Shown piece after piece: positions 1-8,651 of a stretch of 64,000 bases of DNA. Made by a program: the position numbers and the translations under genes. The stretch comes from Mycolicibacterium monacense. GTDB lineage: Bacteria; Actinomycetota; Actinomycetes; Mycobacteriales; Mycobacteriaceae. The stretch is taken from positions 2,232,001 to 2,296,000 of the forward strand of contig NZ_AP022617.1 of the NCBI RefSeq assembly GCF_010731575.1, written 5' to 3'. Position 1 is the first letter of the stretch; the number at the start of each line of letters is the position of its first letter. The notes beneath the pieces were generated by a model. That model did not search any database, was not told the origin of the DNA, and worked only from the letters and a program-made list of their open reading frames with translations.

Positions 1-678
1 GACCTCACGCAGTCCCCCGGTCTCCAGTCGACGGATCGCCTGACCGAACCGGACCAGTTCGGCCGCGGTCGCGTGATCCACACCGGCCTCGCGGGCGACG
101 ATGCCCTCCTCGACCTCGGGCGCCGGGAATCCGAACTCGATGGCGACCATACGTTGCCGGGTGGAGTCCTTGAGATCCTTGAGCACGCTCTGGTAACCGG
201 GGTTGTACGACACGACAAGGCCGAACCCCGGCGCCGCGTCCAACGTGATTCCGAGGCGTTCGATCGGAAGTTGGCGCCGGTGGTCACCGAGCGGGTGCAG
301 GACGACGGTGGTGTCCTGGCGCGCTTCGACGACCTCGTCGAGATAGCAGATCGCACCTTCGCGCACCGCGCGCGTCAGCGGACCGTCGACCCATACCGTC
401 TCGTCACCCTTCAGCAGGAAACGGCCGACGAGGTCGGCGGTAGTGAGGTCGTCATGGCATGCGACGGTGATCAGCTCCCGGCCGAGGTCGTGGGCCATCG
501 CCTCGACGAAGCGGGTCTTCCCGCACCCCGTCGGCCCCTTCAGGACCAACGACAGCCCCTGCCGATAGGCCGCCTTGAAGACCGTCTCCTCATTACCGAC
601 GGCCTGGTAGTACGGGCGCGGTGACTCGGTCTGCGGCATTGCGTGATTCTGATACGCGAGCCCTATCTCGGCGGCCAT
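1..678 (-). CDS. MoxR/CbbQ/NorQ-type AAA+ ATPase, C-terminus cut by window edge
   Basis: AAA+ ATPase of the CbbQ/NirQ/NorQ/GpvN group, which with a VWA partner remodels or activates metalloenzymes. The visible 226 residues start at an ATG preceded by GAAAGGGA. They contain a Walker A motif (GPTGCGKT, residues 48-55) and, further on, a Walker B-like segment ([10 protein letters not shown]) followed by the HPLGDHR region typical of CbbQ proteins. The C-terminus lies beyond position 1. The gene follows the VWA gene at 820-2508 in the same direction after a 141-base gap that holds its own promoter. The client enzyme is not identifiable here: no nitric oxide reductase or RuBisCO gene is in view. 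Confidence 0.85.
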   Translation of the reverse strand, partial: MAAEIGLAYQNHAMPQTESPRPYYQAVGNEETVFKAAYRQGLSLVLKGPTGCGKTRFVEAMAHDLGRELITVACHDDLTTADLVGRFLLKGDETVWVDGPLTRAVREGAICYLDEVVEARQDTTVVLHPLGDHRRQLPIERLGITLDAAPGFGLVVSYNPGYQSVLKDLKDSTRQRMVAIEFGFPAPEVEEGIVAREAGVDHATAAELVRFGQAIRRLETGGLREV

Positions 679-717
679 GGCGTCCCTTTCGTCGTCCGCA
701 CCCTTGCGGTCCGATCC

Positions 718-747
718 ACCCTAATGCGGAACAGATGTTTGTTTCAA
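718..747 (-). promoter_or_regulatory. Putative SigA-type promoter of the AAA+ ATPase gene
   Basis: On the minus strand a -35 TTGAAA (742-747) is separated by 18 bases from a -10 TAGGGT (718-723). This predicts a start near 711 and a 5' UTR of about 33 bases. The spacer contains AACATCTGTTCC, a dyad (AACA-TC-TGTT) that recurs in the promoter at 2528-2556 at the same distance from the -10. The motif match is direct; activity is inferred. Confidence 0.5.
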
Positions 748-819
748 TACCTGCGGATGCGCGCCTTGTCGGCGTACTGCGTTCTGCGACTTGCGATAAG
801 CACGAACTTCCCCGATCTA

Positions 820-2508
820 CTACGACACACGACGCCGTACCTCCGCAGAACGAAGGGCCGACCGGAAAAGGGGGCCGACCACACCGGCGAGTTGGTCCGG
901 ACCGGCGATCGTCGCGTGCGCCGCGCTGCCGAACACCCGTTGCAGCGACGCCACGTCCGTGCTCGCGCCGATGGTGAGGCAGACGCACCCCGTACCGCGG
1001 CGGCGGGCCTCCGTCAGCGCACGTCTGGCATCAGCAGCCCCGTATGCCCGCTCGTAGCCGTGGTCGTAGGCAAGCCCGTCGGAGATCACCACCAACAGTC
1101 GGCGCGACGTTCCGCCGCGGGACTCCAGGACAGCCGACCCGTGGCGGATCGCGGCGCCCAGCCGGGAGTAGGCACCCGGTTCCAAGCTGTTCAACCGCCT
1201 GACGACCCTCGCGTCGAGGTGATCGTCGAACCGCTTGACGGGCACCATGGTGACCGCGGTGCGCCCCTGTGAGTAGTAGGCGTACAGCGCCACCCGGTCG
1301 CCGAGGTCGTTGAGTGCGACCGTGAGGTTCGCGACCGCGGTGCGTTGCTGCTGATGCACCGTTCGGCCGACGGTCCCGGGCTCAGCTGTCGATCCCGAGA
1401 CGTCCAGCAGGAGGAGAACGGACAGATCACGACGCCGACGCAGGCTGTCGAGGTAGACGGCCTCGTCGGGCACCGATCCCGCGATCACCTCCACGCGCGC
1501 TTCGATGGCCGCGTCGATGTCTATGTCATCGCCTTGGAACTGCCGGTGCCGCCGGTGCAGCCCCATCCCCAGTCGGGCCAGCGGCCTACGCACATTGACG
1601 GCACTCTCGATCGCCTGGGGAGCCGAGGCTTTGATCCTCGCTTCGACTTCACGGACCGTGCACCAGTCGGGTCGGTACGCCTTGCGTTTCCCGTCCCACT
1701 CGGGATACTTCAGGCCGTCGGTCATGACATCGGGGACGTCGTCACCGGATGCCGTGGCCGTCGACGACACCGCGTAGGCGCCTCGGTTCGCCGAATTCGT
1801 CCGGTGGGTGGGTGAATCAGCACCGGGTGGACCGCCACCGCTGCCGCCGCTCTTGCGCGCCGACGACAGCAGCTTCTTCAACCACTTTCCGACGGAGCCC
1901 CCACCGCCGACGGGACTGGTGAACAGGTCCGGGTCGTCAGTGTCGTCCACCTCGCCATCGTCGAGTTCTTCGAGATCTTCCGTGGCCTCCCGACGCGGGA
2001 CGTGGCCAACGGTCTCGTGGTCGGCCTGCACGGCAGCCTTGCTGTTCGCGGCGATGACCTTCCTGGCACGGACGACACCGAACACCGCAGGGGCCTCGTC
2101 GAGCGCCTCCTTGCCCGACGCCAACGACAACGACGCCGCCGGCGAATCGCTGCGGCCCGCGACGTGCGGGTCGGCCAGCGAGGCCAGCGCGCCCGGCAGC
2201 AGATCCCGGTTGGCGAACAACGCCCGATGACCTTCGACGACCGCATACCGCCTGGCTATCCGAGGACGCATGACCAGCTTCGCCATGATCTCGGAGTCGA
2301 GGCTGCCCGCAGCTATCAGCGACGCGTGCACCGCAACCGAATCGAGATTCGCGCGGCCGCCTGCGGTCGGATCGACGAACACGGTCTGCCCGTCGGTCCA
2401 CGATGGCTCTCCTGACGGCAGCGGGGCCACCGCCACGGGTTGACCCGCAAGCACCGATGCCAACATGCCCAGGCCCCGAAGGCTGCCGTCGTCGACGTCG
2501 TCTGCCAC
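820..2508 (-). CDS. VWA domain protein, NorD/CbbO-like partner of the MoxR ATPase
   Basis: About 562 residues. The C-terminal third is a von Willebrand factor A domain with an intact MIDAS start (DVSGS, D369, S371, S373), as in NorD/CbbO proteins that work with CbbQ/NorQ ATPases. A low-complexity acidic and glycine-rich linker (about residues 175-245) separates it from an alpha-helical N-terminal region. The GTG at 2508 is chosen because GGAGG lies 5 bases upstream and a promoter predicts a transcript start near 2540. A TTG at 2535 would add nine residues but sits almost on that start. It is divergent from the acyl-CoA dehydrogenase operon and upstream of the ATPase gene. Confidence 0.8.
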   Translation of the reverse strand: MADDVDDGSLRGLGMLASVLAGQPVAVAPLPSGEPSWTDGQTVFVDPTAGGRANLDSVAVHASLIAAGSLDSEIMAKLVMRPRIARRYAVVEGHRALFANRDLLPGALASLADPHVAGRSDSPAASLSLASGKEALDEAPAVFGVVRARKVIAANSKAAVQADHETVGHVPRREATEDLEELDDGEVDDTDDPDLFTSPVGGGGSVGKWLKKLLSSARKSGGSGGGPPGADSPTHRTNSANRGAYAVSSTATASGDDVPDVMTDGLKYPEWDGKRKAYRPDWCTVREVEARIKASAPQAIESAVNVRRPLARLGMGLHRRHRQFQGDDIDIDAAIEARVEVIAGSVPDEAVYLDSLRRRRDLSVLLLLDVSGSTAEPGTVGRTVHQQQRTAVANLTVALNDLGDRVALYAYYSQGRTAVTMVPVKRFDDHLDARVVRRLNSLEPGAYSRLGAAIRHGSAVLESRGGTSRRLLVVISDGLAYDHGYERAYGAADARRALTEARRRGTGCVCLTIGASTDVASLQRVFGSAAHATIAGPDQLAGVVGPLFRSALRSAEVRRRVS

Positions 2509-2527
2509 CGTGACCTCCGCGCCCTCG

Positions 2528-2575
2528 TTGACCAAATATCTGTTCCACCGTAGAGTTCGGTCTCATCGGAGTCAA
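2528..2575. promoter_or_regulatory. Overlapping divergent promoters with shared element
   Basis: Plus strand: TTGACC (2528-2533), 17-base spacer, TAGAGT (2551-2556), reading into the acyl-CoA dehydrogenase operon. Minus strand: TTGACT (2570-2575), 17-base spacer, TACGGT (2547-2552), reading into the VWA gene. The two -10 boxes overlap by two bases, so the promoters should compete. ATCTGTTCC in the plus-strand spacer matches the element in the promoter at 718-747. That element also spans the predicted minus-strand start, so one bound protein could affect both directions. Confidence 0.55.
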
Positions 2576-2589
2576 TCGAACGAGGTCGG

Positions 2590-3756
2590 TTGGAGAGCGT
2601 GGATTTCTCATACCCGCAAGAAGCTGAACAATTTCGGAAAGACCTGCGCACATGGCTGTCTGCGCACCTGACCCGGAACGTGATCGACAGCGACTCCCGA
2701 CGCGGCGCAGATGACGACGCCTTCCAGACGTTGCGCGCCTGGAACGCGACCATGGCCGACGCCGGCTGGGCAGCGGTGTCATGGCCATCGGACTACGGCG
2801 GGCGTGACGCAACGCCAGTGGAGCAACTGATTTACGCCGAGGAAACGACCCGGGCACGAGTTCCGCTGCCGTTGAACATCATCGGGATGAACAACATTGC
2901 CCCGGCGATCATCCAATACGGCACCGAGTCCCAGAAGGCCACCCTGCTCCCCCGCATGCTGCGCGCCGACGACATCTGGTGTCAGGGGATGTCCGAACCC
3001 GAAGCCGGTTCGGATCTGGCGTCGTTGCGCACCCGAGCGGTCCGCGACGGTGACGACTTCGTGGTGTCCGGCCAGAAGATCTGGACCTCGCTCGGCCATC
3101 GCGCGGACTGGTGCCAGCTGTTCGTCCGGACGGATCCGGATGCGCCCAAGCACAAAGGGATTTCGTGCTTCATCGTGGACATGTCGTCGCCGGGCATCGA
3201 GGCGCGCCCGCTCGTCACGCTCAACGGCGCAGCCGATTTTGCCGAGGTCTTCTTCAACGATGTCCGGGTACCCGCAGGCGCACTCCTCGGTCCTTTGAAC
3301 AAGGGCTGGCACGTCGCCACCACCACGCTGAGCTTCGAACGCGCCGGCGCGGCCCGGCTGTACGCCGAGATGCAACTGCGGCTCACCGACCTCGCCGCGG
3401 ATCTCGCCGTGAACTGCGGCACCGGCACCGGCTCACTCGACGAACCGTCCGTCCTGCAGCGGTTGGGCGAGCTCGACCTGCGAATCAAGAACCTCGAAGT
3501 GCTCTGTCAGCGTTCGATCTCCGCGGGAATGCACGGCGGGGACCCGTTCGCGACGGCAAGCCTGGCCAAAACGGTCTGGGGTGAGATCGGCAAGGACCTC
3601 GCCGCACTGGCCTTCGACACAGTGGACGCCGGCAGTGCGGCTCAAAAGTGGGACGAGTTCCGCCTGACATCCCACGCGCTGACGATCGCCGGCGGCACCA
3701 CGCAGATCAACAAGAACATCACCGCTCAACGCGTGCTGGGGTTGCCCCGCTCATGA
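2590..3756 (+). CDS. Acyl-CoA dehydrogenase (FadE type), first of a pair
   Basis: FAD-dependent acyl-CoA dehydrogenase of 388 residues, about the family's usual length. It has an N-terminal helical domain, the central substrate/FAD signature (CQGMSEPEAGSD) and the C-terminal GGTTQINKNI region that contacts FAD. It introduces the 2,3 double bond in an acyl-CoA. It overlaps the next dehydrogenase by 4 bases (ATGA). Adjacent FadE pairs of this kind in mycobacteria often form alpha2beta2 heterotetramers acting on bulky or sterol-like CoA esters; that is family knowledge, not shown here. The start is either TTG at 2590 (GAGG four bases upstream) or GTG at 2599. Confidence 0.85.
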   Translation: MESVDFSYPQEAEQFRKDLRTWLSAHLTRNVIDSDSRRGADDDAFQTLRAWNATMADAGWAAVSWPSDYGGRDATPVEQLIYAEETTRARVPLPLNIIGMNNIAPAIIQYGTESQKATLLPRMLRADDIWCQGMSEPEAGSDLASLRTRAVRDGDDFVVSGQKIWTSLGHRADWCQLFVRTDPDAPKHKGISCFIVDMSSPGIEARPLVTLNGAADFAEVFFNDVRVPAGALLGPLNKGWHVATTTLSFERAGAARLYAEMQLRLTDLAADLAVNCGTGTGSLDEPSVLQRLGELDLRIKNLEVLCQRSISAGMHGGDPFATASLAKTVWGEIGKDLAALAFDTVDAGSAAQKWDEFRLTSHALTIAGGTTQINKNITAQRVLGLPRS

Positions 3757-4877
3757 ACCTCGAACTCACCGACGAGCAGCGGGCGCTCCGCGACACCGTC
3801 CGCCGTTTCCTTGCCGAGAAGGCATCCATGGCCGACCACGTCCGCCCCATGCTCACCGACCCGACGGGTACGACGGACGCGGTCTGGAACGGGCTGGCGG
3901 CGCTCGGCACCACCGCGCTGCTGATTCCCGCCGAGTTCGGCGGCGAGGGCGCGTCGATGCTCGAGGCGGGAGTCGCACTCGAGGAGCTGGGCGCGGCGCT
4001 GCACCCGGGGCCGTGGCTGTCCAGTGCGGTGGCAGCACCGCGTGCCCTCGGCCGTTTCGGAGTCACGAACGAAGCGGCGGCACTGTACGGCGCGCTGGCC
4101 GACGGGTCCACGATCGCGACCGTCGCCCTCGCGGGCGAGAGGACGCCGACGGTGCACCGCGACGGCGCCGGTCTGACGCTTCGCGGTGAACTCGATCGCG
4201 TCTCCGACGCGGCGGCCGCGGATGTCCTCCTGGTACCCGTCGGCGACTCGGAGCGCACCGACCTCATCGCCGTCGCGACCTCGTCGCCGGCCGTCTCGAT
4301 CACGCCGATTTCGGGAATCGATCAGAGCCGCAAGTTGTTTCGGGTGTGTCTCGACGATGCGCCTGGGCAGGTCGTGGGAGTCTCCGACGGGCAGGCGGTC
4401 CGGGCGCTCGTCGACGATCTTCTCATTGCACACGGGTGTGACGCGGTGGGGGCGGCCGGCCGAGTCCTCGCGATGACCGTCGACTACGCCAAGGTGCGCC
4501 ACCAGTTCGGTCGGCCCATCGGCAGTTTCCAGGCGGTCGCGCACCTCTGTGTGGACATGCACGAAATCGTGGAGCTCGCGCGCAGCGGCGTGCTGTACGC
4601 ACTGTGGGCCGCCGACCACGCGGACCCGGAGGATCGCCACCGCGCCGCACTGCGAGTCAAGGCGTTCGCCGGGCACCTGACCGGCGTTGCGGACCGGGCG
4701 ATCCAGGTGTTCGGCGGAATCGGGTTCACCTGGGAACACGACGCGCAGCTCTATCTCAAGCGATTGCTGAGTTTCAGTCGCTTCATGGGCGGGCCCGGGA
4801 CCTATCTACAACAGCTCGGCGCCGCACTGGCCGCGGCGCATCTTCACCAACGCCGGTCGGAGGCACACACAGCGTGA
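3753..4877 (+). CDS. Acyl-CoA dehydrogenase (FadE type), second of a pair
   Basis: A 374-residue acyl-CoA dehydrogenase family protein. The C-terminal half keeps the RHQFGRPIGSFQAVAH segment and a FGGIGFTWEHDAQLYLKR motif, typical of the FadE subunits that pair with a second dehydrogenase. The central region lacks the clear SEPEAGSD signature of its upstream neighbour, which fits a heteromeric enzyme with divided roles (inferred). Its ATG overlaps the preceding stop, and its own stop overlaps the GTG of the following SDR gene, so the three are tightly translationally coupled. Confidence 0.85.
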   Translation: MNLELTDEQRALRDTVRRFLAEKASMADHVRPMLTDPTGTTDAVWNGLAALGTTALLIPAEFGGEGASMLEAGVALEELGAALHPGPWLSSAVAAPRALGRFGVTNEAAALYGALADGSTIATVALAGERTPTVHRDGAGLTLRGELDRVSDAAAADVLLVPVGDSERTDLIAVATSSPAVSITPISGIDQSRKLFRVCLDDAPGQVVGVSDGQAVRALVDDLLIAHGCDAVGAAGRVLAMTVDYAKVRHQFGRPIGSFQAVAHLCVDMHEIVELARSGVLYALWAADHADPEDRHRAALRVKAFAGHLTGVADRAIQVFGGIGFTWEHDAQLYLKRLLSFSRFMGGPGTYLQQLGAALAAAHLHQRRSEAHTA

Positions 4878-5848
4878 TTGATTTCAAAGACCAGGTGGCG
4901 ATCGTCACCGGCGCCGGACGCGGGCTCGGCCGGCTCTACGCGCTCGAACTGGCGCGGCGCGGCGCGGCGGTCGTCGTCAACGACCTGGGCGGCACGATGC
5001 ACGGAGAGGGATCCGACGCCAGTGTCGCCGACCAGGTGGTCGAGGAGATCACCCAGGGCGGCGGCCGCGCCGTGGCGTCCTACGATTCGGTCGACAGTCC
5101 CGAAGGCGGCCAGTCCATCGTCGACGCCGCCGTCGACGCCTTCGGCCGCGTCGACGCCGTCGTCAGCAACGCGGGCATCTTCAACAGCATCCCGTTCGAC
5201 CAGCTCACCGCCGACGATTGGCGTCGGATGCTCAGCGTCCACCTCGATGGCGGCTTCTACCTCAGCCAGCCCGCGTTCAAGGTCATGGCGAAGCAGAAAT
5301 CCGGCCGGTTCGTCTTCATCTCATCGTCGGCAGGCAACTTCGGCCAGCCGATGGAGGCTCATTACGCCGCGGCCAAGACCGGTCTGGTGGGGCTGTCGAA
5401 CGTCATCGCCATTGAGGGCGCCGAACACGGCATTCTCTCGAACACCGTTCTGCCCACCGGGTTCTCACGAATGGTGACCGAGACGGTCGGCGACGAGAAG
5501 TTCCTCGCCGAATCCGGCTTCATGCGCGCCATCCGGGCTGAACTCGTCGTTCCGCTCGTGGTTTTCCTCGCAAGTCGCGCGTGTGAATCCACCCATCGCA
5601 ACTACTCCGCATGCGCGGGCCGCTACGCGCGAGTCTTCGTCGGGCTCAGCGAAGGTTGGCTGGCCGACGCCGAGACCCAGCCGACCGCCGACGACATCCT
5701 TGCACACCTCGACGCGATATCGGCAACCGAGAAGTTCATCGTGCCTGACTCCATCGTCGACGAAGTCCTCGAGGTCTGCGATCGCCGTGGCATCAGCCCC
5801 ATGCCGGACAACGCCGAGGTCGCTTTCCCGGAATCCGCCAAGAAGTAA
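4874..5848 (+). CDS. Short-chain dehydrogenase/reductase, MFE-2-like
   Basis: A 324-residue SDR. It has the N-terminal dinucleotide-binding motif TGAGRGLG near residue 13, the VNDLGG segment typical of the multifunctional-enzyme type 2 (hydroxyacyl-CoA dehydrogenase) branch, a NAG motif, a serine region (FISSSAG) and the catalytic YAAAK. It probably oxidises a 3-hydroxyacyl-CoA intermediate in the same pathway as the preceding dehydrogenases (inferred from context). The GTG start overlaps the upstream stop (GTGA). Confidence 0.85.
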   Translation: MIDFKDQVAIVTGAGRGLGRLYALELARRGAAVVVNDLGGTMHGEGSDASVADQVVEEITQGGGRAVASYDSVDSPEGGQSIVDAAVDAFGRVDAVVSNAGIFNSIPFDQLTADDWRRMLSVHLDGGFYLSQPAFKVMAKQKSGRFVFISSSAGNFGQPMEAHYAAAKTGLVGLSNVIAIEGAEHGILSNTVLPTGFSRMVTETVGDEKFLAESGFMRAIRAELVVPLVVFLASRACESTHRNYSACAGRYARVFVGLSEGWLADAETQPTADDILAHLDAISATEKFIVPDSIVDEVLEVCDRRGISPMPDNAEVAFPESAKK

Positions 5849-5862
5849 CTGAGGAGATCGAA

Positions 5863-7143
5863 ATGGATATGAACGACTTCGTCCTCGTGTCGGTCGACGA
5901 TCACATGGTCGAGCCACCGGATATGTTCGACGGCCACATCCCGGCCAAGTACAAGGACGATGTACCGAAGTTGATCCAGCGCGCAGATGGCACCGACGCC
6001 TGGGTGTTCGAGGGTCAGGAGGCCACCAATGTGGGCCTCAACGCTGTCGCCGGACGCCCGCCCGACGAGTACGGCGCCGAGCCCACCAAACTCTCCGAGA
6101 TCCGCGAAGGCTGCTACAACATCCACGAGCGAATTCGCGACATGAACGCCAACGGCGTCGCCGCGGCGTTGTGCTTCCCGTCCTACCCGCAGTTCTGCGG
6201 TCAATACTTCGCCCGTGCCCGGGACAAGGACCTGGGCCTGGCCGTGCTGCGCGCCTACAACGACTGGAACATCGACGAGTGGTGCGGGACCTATCCGGGC
6301 CGGATGATCCCGCAGGCGCTGCCGCCCATCTGGGATCCGAACCTGATGGCCGAGGAGGTACGGCGGGTGGCGAAGAAGGGCTGCCATGCGGTCTCGTTCT
6401 CCGAGAACCCCACCAAGATCGATTATCCGTCGCTGCACGACCCGCACTGGGACCCGTTCTGGCAGGCCTGTAGCGAAACCAACACCGTGGTCAATCTGCA
6501 CATCGGCTCGTCATCGAGTGTGGTCATCACCTCGATCGATGCTCCGGTGGACACGATGATCACACTCCAGCCGATGAGCATCGTGCAGGCCGCCGCCGAT
6601 CTCATCTGGTCGCCGATGCTGCGCAGATTCCCCGATCTCAAATTCGCGCTGTCCGAGGGCGGAATCGGTTGGGTGCCCTATTTCCTGGAGCGAATCGACC
6701 GGACCTACAAAATGCATCGTGCGTGGACACACCAGGACTTCGGCGACAAGATGCCTAGCGAGGTCTTCCTCGACCGGGTCGCGCTGTGCTTCATCGATGA
6801 CGAGTTCGGCGTGGAGAACCGCCACAAACTCAACCTCGACATGGTCACCTGGGAGTGCGACTACCCGCATTCGGACTCGACGTGGCCCCTGTCCCCCGAG
6901 ACGCTGGCGATCTATTTCAACGGCGTTCCGGACGATGAGATCGACAAGATCACCCACTTGAATGCCATGCGGCTCTACTCGTTCGACATGTTCAGCCACA
7001 TTCCGAAGGAGCAGCTCACGGTCGGGGCGCTGCGCGCTCAAGCCACCGACGTCGACCTCGGGTTCCGCTCATCCGAGCGGCTGAAGAAGACCGGCACCGA
7101 CACCGTGACGGTTCTGGATCTGGCTTCGAAGCTGTCCACCTAG
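5863..7143 (+). CDS. Amidohydrolase family protein (Amidohydro_2, TIM barrel)
   Basis: A 426-residue metal-dependent TIM-barrel hydrolase of the Amidohydro_2 group, which includes decarboxylases and ring hydrolases. It starts with VSVDDHMVEPPDMF, where a DxH-like metal motif is expected, and later carries HIGSSS, a LSEGGIGWVPYFLERID segment and WECDYPHSDSTWP, the usual C-terminal metal/active-site region. GAGGAG lies 7 bases upstream of the ATG, and the gene follows the SDR by 14 bases as last gene of the operon. Proteins of this type commonly sit in mycobacterial clusters for degradation of cyclic or terpenoid compounds. The substrate is not predictable. Confidence 0.8.
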   Translation: MDMNDFVLVSVDDHMVEPPDMFDGHIPAKYKDDVPKLIQRADGTDAWVFEGQEATNVGLNAVAGRPPDEYGAEPTKLSEIREGCYNIHERIRDMNANGVAAALCFPSYPQFCGQYFARARDKDLGLAVLRAYNDWNIDEWCGTYPGRMIPQALPPIWDPNLMAEEVRRVAKKGCHAVSFSENPTKIDYPSLHDPHWDPFWQACSETNTVVNLHIGSSSSVVITSIDAPVDTMITLQPMSIVQAAADLIWSPMLRRFPDLKFALSEGGIGWVPYFLERIDRTYKMHRAWTHQDFGDKMPSEVFLDRVALCFIDDEFGVENRHKLNLDMVTWECDYPHSDSTWPLSPETLAIYFNGVPDDEIDKITHLNAMRLYSFDMFSHIPKEQLTVGALRAQATDVDLGFRSSERLKKTGTDTVTVLDLASKLST

Positions 7144-7316
7144 GCATCCGGCGTGGAGCGGTTGCTCGCGGCGGCTCGACAGGATGCGAGATTGCCTAAC
7201 TTTTGTTCGGGCAACAGCAGTTTGGAGTCTTTCAACAGGGGCTTGTCTGGTCATTGTGTTTCGGCAAGACCAAAGATATGGTTCTGCAGGGCGGCTGACG
7301 GCTGAGGTGGAGCAGG

Positions 7317-8612
7317 ATGGTCGATTTGGGGTTCTCTTCCGATGATCGGCCGCCGTGTGTCGGGAAGCGGGTGACGGCGACCGGGTTCTGTCTTGCGTTG
7401 ACGCTGACCGGGTGCTCCTTTCAGGGGGTGAACTCGTTGCCGCTGCCCGGGGCCGAGGGGACGGGGCCGGGCGCCACGTCCTACACGGTCGAGATCGCGA
7501 ATGTCGCGACGCTGGAATCGAATGCGCCGGTGCTGATCGACGACGTCGTCGTCGGCAGCGTCCGCAAGATGACCGTCGACGACTGGCATGCCGAAGTGCA
7601 GATCTCGGTCAAACCCGACGTCGTGGTGCCTGCCAACGCGGTGGCCACGGTCGGCCAGACCAGCCTGCTCGGGTCGATGCACCTGGCGCTCAACCCGCCG
7701 CTGGGGGAATCGCCGGAGGGTCGACTGCAAGCCGGTGCCACCATCCCCCTGAGTGACTCGTCGACCTATCCGAGCACCGAACGGACGTTGTCGTCGCTGT
7801 CGGTCGTCGCCAACGGCGGCGGGCTCGGACAGATCGGCGACATCATCCACAACTTCAACCTCGCGTTGTCCGGTCGTGAACCCGAGATCCGCCAACTGAT
7901 CACCCGGCTCGACAACTTCGTCGGAGTCCTCGATGCGCAGCGTGAGAACATCATCGCGTCGATCCAGCAGTTGAACCGCGTTGCCGGCACGTTCGCCGGT
8001 CAGCGCGACACGATCGACCGGGCGCTCAAAGAGATTCCGCCGGCGTTGGACGTGCTGATCAGCGAACGGCCCCGGCTGACGGCCGCTTTGGACAAGCTCG
8101 GGAAACTGGGTGACACCGCAACCGCTCTGGTTGAGGACGCCGGTGATGATCTGGTCAAGGATCTGGAGAATCTGGGGCCGGCTCTCGGGGCGCTCGCCGA
8201 CATCGGACCCGACCTCAACCTCGCGCTGGCCTTCGCGACGGCCTTCCCCTACGGCCCTTATTACGGCGACCGGATCACCCGTGGTGACTACATCAACCTG
8301 TTCGCCACCTTCGACATCACCTATCCGCGCCTGAAGAAGACACTCCTGCAGGGCACCCGGTGGGGTGATGAGAATGCCAAACTCATACCGGCCCCGGGCG
8401 ACCCCTACTTCCTGAACTATTCGTACAGTCCCATGTCGATCGGTGTTGCGCCGCCACCGGGCGCGGTGCCGCCGGGCGCGACGTTGCCGACGGTGTCCGG
8501 ACCGCTGCTCCCGGTGTCGCCACCCCCGCCGGCTGCGCCGTGGCTGCCGCAGGCACCGGTCAGTACCTCTTCGCAGATCTTCGCAGGACCCTATGGCCAG
8601 GACGCACCGTAG
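7317..8612 (+). CDS. MceE-like (LprK-type) MCE family lipoprotein, isolated
   Basis: A 431-residue MCE-family protein. The N-terminus has a hydrophobic stretch ending in LTLTGC (lipid-attachment Cys33). The MlaD/MCE domain follows (about residues 55-135: VEIANVATLESNAPVLIDDVVVGSV), then a long helical region and a proline-rich tail. This is the MceE/LprK layout, the lipoprotein subunit of Mce lipid importers. Normally it sits inside a YrbE-MceA-F operon; here none of the other subunits is adjacent. The preceding 173 bases hold no gene and show no remnant that I can recognise. It may serve an Mce complex encoded elsewhere. Confidence 0.85.
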   Translation: MVDLGFSSDDRPPCVGKRVTATGFCLALTLTGCSFQGVNSLPLPGAEGTGPGATSYTVEIANVATLESNAPVLIDDVVVGSVRKMTVDDWHAEVQISVKPDVVVPANAVATVGQTSLLGSMHLALNPPLGESPEGRLQAGATIPLSDSSTYPSTERTLSSLSVVANGGGLGQIGDIIHNFNLALSGREPEIRQLITRLDNFVGVLDAQRENIIASIQQLNRVAGTFAGQRDTIDRALKEIPPALDVLISERPRLTAALDKLGKLGDTATALVEDAGDDLVKDLENLGPALGALADIGPDLNLALAFATAFPYGPYYGDRITRGDYINLFATFDITYPRLKKTLLQGTRWGDENAKLIPAPGDPYFLNYSYSPMSIGVAPPPGAVPPGATLPTVSGPLLPVSPPPPAAPWLPQAPVSTSSQIFAGPYGQDAP

Positions 8613-8651
8613 CCGGCCGCAGCCGGGTACCGGGCATTCCGCCTGACGGGG

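Noticed and set aside
2509..2535. TTG at 2535 as start of the VWA gene.
   Set aside because: The predicted transcript start is near 2540, leaving no room for a ribosome site; GTG 2508 has GGAGG at 5 bases.
820..2857. Long overlapping open frames opposite or alongside real genes (for example 1937-2857 minus, 2002-2415 plus).
   Set aside because: They have Arg/Pro/Ala-rich translations without motifs and lie over genes with clear family matches; long spurious frames are normal in high-GC DNA.
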